Source: JAICLK01 sp963742655
Lineage (GTDB): Bacteria; Patescibacteriota; Saccharimonadia; Saccharimonadales; UBA4665
NCBI GenBank assembly: GCA_963742655.1
Contig: CAVUMM010000005.1
Span: 558,001 to 622,000 of the forward strand
DNA length: 64,000 nt
Direction of reading: 5' to 3'
A program made the translations under genes and the position numbers. The notes below the pieces were generated by a model that saw only the letters and a list, made by a program, of their open reading frames with translations, was not told the DNA's origin and did not search any database. Below are positions 15,714 to 22,914 of this stretch, one piece after another. Position 1 is the first letter of the stretch, and each line of letters starts with the position of its first letter.

Positions 15714-15789
15714 GGTACGATTAACAGAGGGCAGATAGGACGGTTGCAAAAAATTACTCCGGTTTACCTCTGAAATTTGTGTTCGAATC
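15708..15789 (+). repeat. Cassette junction element, 82-base form, copy 2
   Basis: GTACCAGGTACGATTA, then ACAGAGG, an inner CGG/CCG pairing, then CCTCTG (15767-15772) and GTTCGAATC (15781-15789). Length and order equal copy 1 at 14901-14982. ACAGAGG pairs with CCTCTG. Beyond it AAGAGG/CCTCTT forms a further hairpin. Confidence 0.65.
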
Positions 15790-15893
15790 ACAAGAGGTTG
15801 TTTTCGCCTCTTCGCATGTCTATTGTTGCATGTCAGTTGACAGTTAGTGCGCTTTAGGTGTACACAAAAAAAGTAATTAAAAGGTACACTATA

Positions 15894-16163
15894 ATGACAA
15901 CTACAACGGCAAAAAAGCTCAGAGAGAATCTCAGCGAATATCTTGACAGGCTGCAGCAAGGGGAGGAAATAGTAATTATTCGTCATTCTGAGATAATTGG
16001 CGTGTTAAAGCCCGCTAAGGAAATACGAACTAGTAATGGTGCAAGCGTCGCGGCGATGCTTGATCGAAATTGGAAGTTTTTTGAGAGTAATAAGGATAAG
16101 GTAAGTGACAATCTCGACACGAAAGAAATTTACAACCAAGCACTGGATGAGCAATATAAGTAA
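15894..16163 (+). CDS. Phd/YefM-type antitoxin
   Basis: An 89-residue protein: MTTTTAKKLRENLSEYLDRL, then QQGEEIVIIRHSEIIGVLKP, the Phd/YefM DNA-binding fold, followed by a polar toxin-binding tail. The stop TAATG overlaps the start of the PIN gene. A TTGACA (15837-15842) and the palindrome GTGTACAC (15857-15864) lie upstream, a likely promoter and operator. It is in the second cassette behind tRNA-Arg(CCG). Confidence 0.8.
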   Translation: MTTTTAKKLRENLSEYLDRLQQGEEIVIIRHSEIIGVLKPAKEIRTSNGASVAAMLDRNWKFFESNKDKVSDNLDTKEIYNQALDEQYK

Positions 16164-16507
16164 TGAGACGCTCGTTAATTGACGCGAACATGCTGCTCGA
16201 GATTTTGTTCAACCGCAGGTTATCGTATAAGTGCGAGCAATTACTTAGTGATCCAACCAAAGAGTATGCGATTAGCGATTTGACGCTTCACATTATTTGG
16301 TATATGGCAGAGCGCCATAAGCTTTCGTCTGTAAATATAGTCGATATACTATCGGTACTTTCCGTGCTACCTCTTTTCGAAGATGCTATTGCGCTCGCAA
16401 ACAAACGGTATGACGGGAAAGATTTCGAGGATTGCTTACAGGCTGCGTGTGCCGAGACAAACGATTTCCGAGAAATAATCACTATTGATAAGCATTTTCA
16501 AGAGTAA
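16163..16507 (+). CDS. PIN-domain toxin
   Basis: A 114-residue PIN protein. Acidic positions are seen in SLIDANMLLE (Asp7), YDGKDFEDCLQAACAE and IITIDKHFQE. It is shorter than classical VapC but has the expected start and end motifs. It is coupled to the antitoxin by stop/start overlap. No frameshift is visible, unlike the toxin at 8900. Confidence 0.75.
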   Translation: MRRSLIDANMLLEILFNRRLSYKCEQLLSDPTKEYAISDLTLHIIWYMAERHKLSSVNIVDILSVLSVLPLFEDAIALANKRYDGKDFEDCLQAACAETNDFREIITIDKHFQE

Positions 16508-16827
16508 AGTCACACAAAATTATCCGTTCTAACGGTTAACGGATCTATACAATAGATCGCTGGTAATCACTTCTTCCAGCCCTACACTAATTAAATCCAT
16601 AGAATTAGCTTCTGTTGTTTTGTGAGCTTTGCTGTTTTTTCGGTCGCTATCATTTCGACACTCTCCTATACGTAAGTATATAGTAAGAGAGAGTAATAAA
16701 TGAAAAATTACCCTGTTAAATACAACCGTTTTACCTACTATGCATAGTAGGTAATTTTTCGCAGTTAACTGGCTCGTAAACTACTCTGAAGATGTATTCA
16801 AAGACAAGGTTTAAGCGTTCGGTAAGC
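16508..16827. other. Gene-free stretch with stacked hairpins
   Basis: No convincing gene. It holds ATCCGTT/AACGGAT and GATCTA/TAGATC hairpins near 16517-16558. A third is CTATAC/GTATATAG, flanked by ACTCTC and GAGAGT (16658-16695). A perfect 24-base palindrome, TTACCTACTATG/CATAGTAGGTAA (16731-16754), is followed by T's and could act as a terminator. Confidence 0.5.
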
Positions 16828-17140
16828 TCATATTTGCAACAAAGTACCTGTGACTAAAAAGTATGATACGCATACAAGTAAAGTAGCTTCGTTCTGCACC
16901 ATAGATACTGGTGCCCTCAACACAGGCGAAAAATCAAACCTGACTACGGACTCTGTTACTGATTTTTTCGCAACATAGCACCATTGATAGCGATCCATGA
17001 CACGATTACCTTGCAGCAAATCGATGTAAGCCGGGCTCGTGTTGTATACCCATAGACGTTCATCAATTTCAGCAAGAACTTTCTTCAAGTGATCAATCCA
17101 TGCCAAAAGTTGTTCGAACGAAATTGCACCCGGGGTACCA
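16828..17140 (-). pseudogene. Remnant of an unknown minus-strand gene
   Basis: A frame open from about 17150 to a stop at 16828 reads GTPGAISFEQLLAWIDHLKK, then VLAEIDERLWVYNTSPAYID. The first ATG is 17106. The first part is repeated as a short fragment at 15642-15713 with mostly synonymous differences, so it was once coding. No family is recognised, and the C-terminal part looks hydrophobic and degenerate. It lies inside the second cassette. Confidence 0.35.
17102..17140 (+). repeat. 39-bp repeat, copy 2
   Basis: GCCAAAAGTTGTTCGAACG, then AAATTGCACCC and GGGGTACCA. It differs from 15675-15713 at three positions. Together they bracket about 1.4 kb with the Phd/PIN module. It contains GTTCGAA and GTACCA, as in a tRNA 3' end, but no cloverleaf. 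Confidence 0.6.
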
Positions 17141-17207
17141 CGAAAGTGCTATTGAATAGGTACCAAAGTAATCATATGCTTGTTAGGATCTCGCGTTGCT
17201 ATTAATT

Positions 17208-18242
17208 TTAGGCGTCGCGTTTGAGTACGAACCAGTAAGTTGCGCCGATGGCTAATGCGGCCATGCCGAGGTAAATGCCGGCTTCGATGCGTTGGAAATC
17301 CCAGTAACGGTAACTTGGTTGGAACTTGGCTGTTTCATGCCAACCGGCTGCATTCAGGCAAGCATCTATCGGGTCGCCACCACCAGATGTGGCTTTAATT
17401 CGGATACCGCCGTGGTCATTACTTACTTGCATCTGTTGTATGAGTTTTTGGCATTGCTGCGGTGCTGAGGTGAAAACGTCAGTAATTGATTTGCCATTTT
17501 TATCCAAAGTATCTTTACCCAGTACCCAGTTTGCACCGTCTGGTATCTTACTTCCAATTAGGTCTGGCCCCATTGGCGCCGTGACCGTTACCGGAGTAGC
17601 GTAATGTGGCCTCACGAAATTGGGAATCGTAATCAGTACTAGCACAATAAAAAGACCTAGTACTAAACCGACAGCAACCATGGTCTTCCTGAACCATGCA
17701 CCAAACATAACACCGCTAGCGACAGCAAACACTCCGTAAGCAACAGGTACAATGCCTTGGCTAGCGAAAAACACGAAATTAAACCGGTTCACGTTCAAGG
17801 CATTTGGCATATTAGACCACCAGGTACTAAGCGCTGCGAATGCCCCAACAAAGACTGCCGTAGCAACCAATATCCAGATCAGCTTAACGGTCAGCCACTT
17901 GCGGCGGGACACGCTCTGAGTCCAGGCTAAGCTGTTCGTGCCTTCAGTATATTCCTTAGCCAGAAGCGGCGCGCCCCAGAACATGCCCAGGGTTATAGGC
18001 AGGAATAAAATGGCAACCGGTTCTAGTTGGAGTAAGATTTGGTCAATGGTTGATTTGAATAAGCTGTCAGCCAAATCACTGCAGGTTGGCGTGGCCGGAT
18101 TTTGGGCGCAAGCTGTTAGGTCATTCTGGTAAGAATGCCAAAAGTGCAAACCGGTCGGAATAATGAGAGCTGCGTACAGTACTAGCAGTATACCCATGAC
18201 TAAAAATTGTTTGCGGTGTTGTCGCCAGACGAACCAGTTCAT
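17208..18242 (-). CDS. ABC-2 type transporter permease
   Basis: A 344-residue membrane protein with about six hydrophobic segments: near 15-32, 70-95 and 110-135, two around 150-205, and the last near 315-335. An extracellular domain lies before the last segment. The N-terminus MNWFVWRQHRKQFLVMGILL is typical of permeases in GntR-linked (YtrA-type) exporters. It is encoded after the ATPase gene, overlapping by 4 bases, and that ATPase gene is broken. Its product may therefore lack a partner unless another ATPase serves it. Confidence 0.75.
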   Translation of the reverse strand: MNWFVWRQHRKQFLVMGILLVLYAALIIPTGLHFWHSYQNDLTACAQNPATPTCSDLADSLFKSTIDQILLQLEPVAILFLPITLGMFWGAPLLAKEYTEGTNSLAWTQSVSRRKWLTVKLIWILVATAVFVGAFAALSTWWSNMPNALNVNRFNFVFFASQGIVPVAYGVFAVASGVMFGAWFRKTMVAVGLVLGLFIVLVLITIPNFVRPHYATPVTVTAPMGPDLIGSKIPDGANWVLGKDTLDKNGKSITDVFTSAPQQCQKLIQQMQVSNDHGGIRIKATSGGGDPIDACLNAAGWHETAKFQPSYRYWDFQRIEAGIYLGMAALAIGATYWFVLKRDA

Positions 18243-19118
18243 CGTGCGCCCCCTTCCTTGGCTTGGCCCATGTACGCCAGAATTATCTCTTCTATATTCG
18301 GCTCGTGATGCTGCCAGTGCGCGGCAATTTCGCGTCCTTGTCTACGCGCACAAGTAATGTGGATTGCTTGGCGGTATGTGTTTCGTGAATCACATGCACG
18401 CCTTCGCCCAGAGACTTGGCGTGCTCGCGCGGGCCTACCAGTAATTTGTGTGAAGCCAGCACAGTCTCGATAGTCGTCGCATAGCTGCGTCCTGCCGGAT
18501 GCCAGCACTATCACGTAGTCGCTTACGCGTTCCAAATCAGCCAATAGGTGGGATGACATAACGACCGTCAGTCCTCCGTCAGCCACGGCCTGGGTGAGGG
18601 AACTTAGGAAATCGTGGCGGGCTAGGGGATCGAGCGCAGCCACCGGTTCATCCAGCAAGAGTAGTTTCGGCTTCTTCGCAAGCGCTAACGCCAAAGCAAC
18701 CTGGGCGCGCTGCCCGCCGGACAATTTACCGGCACCGGGCACGTGTCAACGGGATCTCTAGTCGCTTTAGCCGGTCGCGGATAAACGCGGAGTCCCAGCG
18801 TTTGTTCAGGTGCTTGCCCATCTGTATGTGATCCTCAGCATTCAGCCCTTTGTATAATGGGATTTCCTGCGCCAGGTAGCCGATGTCGCATAAAAAATCT
18901 TCGTGCTGTGCCGGTGCTTTACCCAGCACTTCACCCTCGCCGCTGCTGGCACTGCTTAGGCCCGTCAATAGTTTGAGCAGGGTTGACTTGCCGGCGCCGT
19001 TCGGCCCCACCAGCGCCGATACGCTGCCAGCTGGCACGGTTATGGAACAATTTTCGAGTGCCCAGAACGATCCATAGCGTTTGCCGAGCCCCTTAGTTTG
19101 TATTGCCGCTTGTCGCAT
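18239..19118 (-). pseudogene. ABC transporter ATPase with multiple frameshifts
   Basis: The N-terminal part (19118 to about 18735) has Walker A GPNGAGKSTLLK and the Q-loop region YLAQEIPLY. After EIPLTR the frame shifts by one base to GKLSGGQRAQVALALALAKK, Walker B LLLLDEP and the H-loop SSHLL. At about 18490 the expected sequence moves to another frame reading TIETVLASHKLLVGPREHAK, then SLGEGVHVIHETHTAKQ. Near 18290 it returns to NIEEIILAYMG. Three single-base shifts in under 900 bases indicate a decayed gene, or clustered sequence errors. It sits between a GntR regulator and the permease. Confidence 0.8.
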
Positions 19119-19136
19119 GGTACCCTCCTTGATTTC

Positions 19137-19514
19137 TTACTGGCTCTTATGTAATGCGATTCTTAATAATGCTTCTATCGCCTCATCGTCCAGTCCGGCC
19201 TTGCGGGCTTTTGCCACCCAGCCAGCCAGGTCAATTCCCAAAGCTTCTTGCACTTCGGGTGATGGCCCGGCCGGCCGCTGTTTTACGAATGTGCCGCTGC
19301 CCGTACGGCCTTCGACCAACCCGAGCATTTCCAATTCACGATAAGCTTTAGCAACCGTATTGGGATTGATGGCAATACGCTCGACTACTTCTTTGACGGT
19401 CGGAAGCTGGTCGCCGGGCTGGATAATGCCGACTTGAAGAGATTGTTTTACTTGCTGAACTATTTGAAGATACGGCGGTACTCCTGAGTGCGTGTTTAAG
19501 CGGAAAGCTATCAT
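19137..19514 (-). CDS. GntR-family regulator, YtrA type
   Basis: A 125-residue protein. The winged helix reads PPYLQIVQQVKQSLQVGIIQ, PGDQLPTVKEVVERIAINPN and TVAKAYRELEMLGLVEGRTG. Only a short C-terminal helix region follows, as in YtrA-type regulators of ABC exporters. The gene starts the operon with the broken ATPase and the permease. Minus-strand TATAAT (19524-19529) lies 9 bases before the ATG, so the message may be leaderless. Confidence 0.88.
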   Translation of the reverse strand: MIAFRLNTHSGVPPYLQIVQQVKQSLQVGIIQPGDQLPTVKEVVERIAINPNTVAKAYRELEMLGLVEGRTGSGTFVKQRPAGPSPEVQEALGIDLAGWVAKARKAGLDDEAIEALLRIALHKSQ

Positions 19515-19523
19515 TATATTACT

Positions 19524-19542
19524 ATTATACTAGTATCCTAGT
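19524..19542 (-). promoter_or_regulatory. GntR operon promoter/operator
   Basis: Contains TATAAT on the minus strand (19524-19529) and the dyad ACTAG-TATC-CTAGT (19529-19542), a plausible YtrA-type operator for autoregulation. Confidence 0.5.
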
Positions 19543-19733
19543 GAAATTGAAGCCTCTTTTTTTTCGGCTTCAATCCGCTGTTATAAATTTGTGAAATGGC
19601 TTGCAATACGGCATCGGCGATGTGCGGATTGCCATGCAGGCAGCACCAATACCACCACTCGCCGCCCCGTATAGTGACGGAGTTTTCCTGTTCGGCGCGT
19701 TCAACGTCCAAGTCAACCTGATCAACGCTTAAT
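19538..19733 (-). pseudogene. Fragment of an unknown coding region
   Basis: An open minus-strand frame without a start codon reads VDQVDLDVERAEQENSVTIR, then GGEWWYWCCLHGNPHIADAV and ends KKKRLQFH at 19538. It looks protein-like but has no ATG, and a stop lies just upstream. Hairpin ATTGAAGCC/GGCTTCAAT lies within it. It is probably the end of a decayed gene. Bases 19741-19859 show nothing convincing. Confidence 0.3.
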
Positions 19734-19859
19734 TAGCCATAGTCAATGATACTTACACGCGCGTCAATAGTCGGAGCGAAGGGCTCGGGTGATATAAGCT
19801 GCTACGATGCAAAGGGCAACATCCGCGCGGTACTGAACTAAACCGAAAGCTTAGCAATC

Positions 19860-20884
19860 TCACGCCAGAAGTTCTGGCAACATCTCTTCGTCCGCCAGAA
19901 GTTCGGGCAACATTCTCTTCGTCCGGCAGAAGTGGCTGTAAATCAATCGGGATATGCACACCAACTGCTCGGGAAGAATGTATTAGCTGGATGCTTTCTA
20001 AATCATCAAGCGCCAAATAGACTACATCCAACGGAGCACGTTTTGCTTCTTGTGCCACTATGCCCACTTTTGAGTGATATTCGAGTTTTTTGTTCCCGAT
20101 GAGCCCCCGATCGCACGATTGCATCGATTGCGTTGAACTGGCCGGATTCAATTTGGAGTTGACTCAATAGCGGCAGACGCCTTAGTCGCCGTCTCATACC
20201 CGACTGAAGGTGGGGTCTGAGTGCCTCGGCTGCAGGTCCATCAGTGCTGCTTATGACGAGAGAAGGTTCCAGGAATCTAAGTATGCCGGCTTGCGCGAAT
20301 AATCCGGCCGCGTACTCCACGAGTCCGTGACCGGAATCATTTGTCGTTTGATCGGCATCGAATTTTTGCGGCCGGTCAGACAGTGCGCCGTTTTCCAGGA
20401 TAGCCGGGCTCGCTTCGGATTCCATCCTCCTGACCAAGTGTGCCCAGCCTGGCCGGGGCAGATGGTACATGTCGCCTTTCGGGGTATCTGCTACGGCTAT
20501 TTGCGATCGGTCGAAATCCCACAGAACCCTGACAATCCTAACTGTATTCCCAGCTTGGGCGTTAAGCGCCAAAAGATTGCGCAACCCGGATATGCCAAGT
20601 GCCATATATTGAAGCTCACGTCCATAAAGTTTTGGCAAGAAATCGTCCGGAAATTTAGCCAGGTCTTTATATAAGTCTCGTAAATCGCTTGCCGTGTGAG
20701 CGCAGTCATCGAGCAAACTGTAATCGGGATCTAATTCATGATTCGGATCATGCAACTTCATGACCTGCAACAGCGGATCGTCCAGGGCTTCCGCTAGCCG
20801 CGGGTCGATACCAGGAATATTTCCGCCATCGTATTCAGGCGGCAAATATTCGGACGCACGCAATGTATTTACTCCAAACTCCAT
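19860..20884 (-). pseudogene. Unknown protein, frameshifted
   Basis: The start at 20884 gives MEFGVNTLRASEYLPPEYDG and runs with good protein character for about 255 residues. At a run of five Gs near 20107-20111 the frame must lose one base to continue as SGLIGNKKLEYHSKVGIVAQ and DVVYLALDDLESIQLIHSSR. A second shift near 19915, within a 30/31-base tandem duplication (19863-19923), would give the ending LLPDEEMLPELLA twice and a TGA at 19860-19862. No family is recognised. TAAAAT precedes the start by 11 bases. Confidence 0.55.
19863..19923 (+). repeat. 30/31-bp tandem duplication
   Basis: Unit CGCCAGAAGTTCTGGCAACA plus TCTCTTCGTC (30 bases) is followed by a near copy of 31 bases, and a third partial copy begins CGGCAGAAG. 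The extra base changes the reading frame of the overlapping gene. It would encode a repeated LLADEEMLPE. Confidence 0.7.
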
Positions 20885-21034
20885 ACGAACTTACTATTTT
20901 ATCCTAAATGCCCAAAGTTAAGTGTGAAATTTCGCATAATAACTTTGGCTCCGTTGCCAAGATATCTTGAAAGATTGCAGCAACAAACATTTTAGTTTAC
21001 AGTAGTGAGTAATAGTTCGAAGCGGTAAGTTAAG

Positions 21035-21667
21035 ATGTCACAGATAGCTCAAGTGGAGTCGGAGTTCGTCGGGTTAACCCCGATACTAGATTTCGATCAG
21101 CACTTGATCACCAGAGTGTTCAGCATGGCAAAAGGCGACAGTTTGTGTGTAAGGCCTGTTGAAATAGTGGGTCGCGAAGAAGAAGTTATGTTGAGTATGG
21201 GCCATCATGCCATTCGCCAAATACTTATCGATGTCATCCAGGCACCGCAGCTTGGCGAAGGTAAACTGCCGCCGTTGCAGCGCGGTGCGGGTTTCGCCTC
21301 GTGCTTCTTTTTGTTGCGGGTAGCCGCAGGTAATGAAGGGTTGCCGCAATTACCCGATGCGGCGATTGCAAAACGTTATGCCGCGCTCGCATTGCTACGA
21401 CCGGGATTGCTTGAAAACGATTTTAAAGAAATGTATACCAGTGAGGATCAGCCAGCCGTCCGCGCGCTATTTGGCAGCGAGACCGGAGGATTTTCGTCGG
21501 AAAATTCACGCACGGCCGGTATGATTGTGATGGCTCTATTCGGGCATCTGGTCATGGGCGATACCTGCGACTATATCTATAAGAGAACTTTCGCAACTGG
21601 TCGGCGGCAAAGATCCGTATTGCCGGCCCCGGGCAGGCGCGGCACGCAGGGTCCTTCAAGATTTTAA
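21035..21667 (+). CDS. Unknown protein, possibly frameshifted at its C-terminus
   Basis: 210 residues as read. It is largely helical with no signal peptide and no recognised family, starting MSQIAQVESEFVGLTPILDF. After CDYIY the sequence becomes arginine/glycine-rich and unlike the rest. The frame one base away continues YRELSQLVGGKDPYCRPRAG and AARRVLQDF and would end at 21734. A single-base insertion near 21581 is therefore likely, as in the neighbouring genes. Its context (frameshifted genes on both sides) supports decay or local sequence errors. Confidence 0.5.
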   Translation: MSQIAQVESEFVGLTPILDFDQHLITRVFSMAKGDSLCVRPVEIVGREEEVMLSMGHHAIRQILIDVIQAPQLGEGKLPPLQRGAGFASCFFLLRVAAGNEGLPQLPDAAIAKRYAALALLRPGLLENDFKEMYTSEDQPAVRALFGSETGGFSSENSRTAGMIVMALFGHLVMGDTCDYIYKRTFATGRRQRSVLPAPGRRGTQGPSRF

Positions 21668-22099
21668 TCTTCACTTTGTGACATGGCTGCACTGTCCGAT
21701 GTTTCCAACTGCCACCCGGGGACTGGGTGATTGATTGTCCGTGTAAAATCCTGACCTACTCTGCGCCTGCCTTTGTTTTCATTAGCAGCAGCCCGTCCGC
21801 TAAGTACTGCGACAACTTCTTCCGGCAGGGGTCTTTTTCTGTCGCCAATTGTGAATTCACTCGGCACCGGTCCACTTTTTTCCGGGTAATTGCAGGATGC
21901 AGCTAACAACCAGCACACGGCCAAGTAGCCTGCCGTAGCGATCAAAATCAACACGGTTGAATGCATCCCATTCCAGCACCTTTGCTTGCTCATCTAATTC
22001 AAATGCTGCGTGCAACGCGTCGGTAATACTCAGTTCTAGTTGTTCCGAGGCCACGGCTGCTTCGTCGGGAGCAGAGTGTATCACGGATGTTTCGCTCAT
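21664..22099 (-). pseudogene. Unknown small protein, homopolymer frameshift
   Basis: The start at 22099 gives MSETSVIHSAPDEAAVASEQ, then LELSITDALHAAFELDEQAK. At a run of six As near 21871-21876 the frame shifts. With one A fewer the product continues PGKSGPVPSEFTIGDRKRPL and PEEVVAVLSGRAAANENKG to the stop at 21664, about 145 residues in total. No family is recognised. As written, the first frame stops at 21857. Confidence 0.5.
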
Positions 22100-22142
22100 C
22101 AATGTAGTATACGCCTTTAGTAAAGCCCGGAGCTTGCCAGAT

Positions 22143-22164
22143 TATAATTATTATTTAATAATTA
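22143..22164 (+). promoter_or_regulatory. -10 box overlapping a perfect dyad
   Basis: TATAAT (22143-22148) overlaps TAATTATTA-TT-TAATAATTA (22145-22164), a perfect 9-base inverted repeat. It lies 6 bases before ATG 22171 and may be an operator. Confidence 0.4.
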
Positions 22165-22170
22165 CGTCCT

Positions 22171-22755
22171 ATGAGTGAAAATGTGCCCGATGCACTTCCA
22201 ACCGGTCCATGTGGAGATGTATGCGCATTGAATGAGTTTCCTAGGGCGGATTTCCCTGGCGCAATCGCGTGGGCGTTCGATACAGCGCAAGAACCGGATG
22301 CTGCGCCTCCGAGTATGATGGTAAAGCACGCCGCGTCGCTCTGCCGGTTTGCGATATTGCGCGGAGATTGCAGGGCGCCCGAAGCGCGGGAATATGTAAT
22401 CGCTCAGCTTGGTGAGCAGATCAGAACGCTCAGCCCGGTGAGGCTGGCCGAACACCCTAAATTAGGAATCGTATATACTGCGGCGCGTCAGATCGTCGCC
22501 GCATCTTATGATGGCAGGCTTAGAACGCCGTCAATCGAAGGAGACTTTCCGGATGATTATGCCCCGTTAGTACAGCATGTTTTGGAGCGTTTCGATGACG
22601 GACGAGGATATGTACGTTTTCCGCTCGTTGCCAGGCATGCTATCCATGATTTCATGGATGCTTCGAGCGGGGATACGGGTGAATATACTTTAAGACGCCG
22701 CCCAGTAGAAGCAAGTGGCCAAGAAGACGTACATTTCTCGAGTGTTCCGGGCTAG
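22171..22755 (+). CDS. Protein of unknown function
   Basis: A 194-residue soluble protein with no recognised family. It begins MSENVPDALPTGPCGDVCAL and contains the helical segments EAREYVIAQLGEQIRTLSPV and YAPLVQHVLERFDDG. No membrane segment or catalytic motif is seen. The frame is intact, unlike those of its upstream neighbours. Other genes of this stretch start in a similar way (MSE...), but no clear homology was seen. Confidence 0.55.
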   Translation: MSENVPDALPTGPCGDVCALNEFPRADFPGAIAWAFDTAQEPDAAPPSMMVKHAASLCRFAILRGDCRAPEAREYVIAQLGEQIRTLSPVRLAEHPKLGIVYTAARQIVAASYDGRLRTPSIEGDFPDDYAPLVQHVLERFDDGRGYVRFPLVARHAIHDFMDASSGDTGEYTLRRRPVEASGQEDVHFSSVPG

Positions 22756-22914
22756 GCTTTTTCATCAATTTTAAATTGTGTGTATGTGACAGGGCTTATT
22801 CACGAATTGTTTCGCACGAGCACACAATTCTAGTATGCTAATAATAGTAGTCAGTTTTTGGGCGGTTTCGTCTGGACTGCCGAATTTGAGAGATTGATAG
22901 AAGGGGTTCTTACT

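Noticed and set aside
14901..15789. Classical integron attC sites
   Set aside because: The paired ends do not carry the GTTRRRY/RYYYAAC core pair and no integron integrase is seen; only the general idea of structured cassette ends is similar.
19546..19574. Hairpin ATTGAAGCC/GGCTTCAAT as terminator
   Set aside because: The T run lies in the loop, not after the stem, and the stem overlaps a coding-like fragment; its role is unclear.
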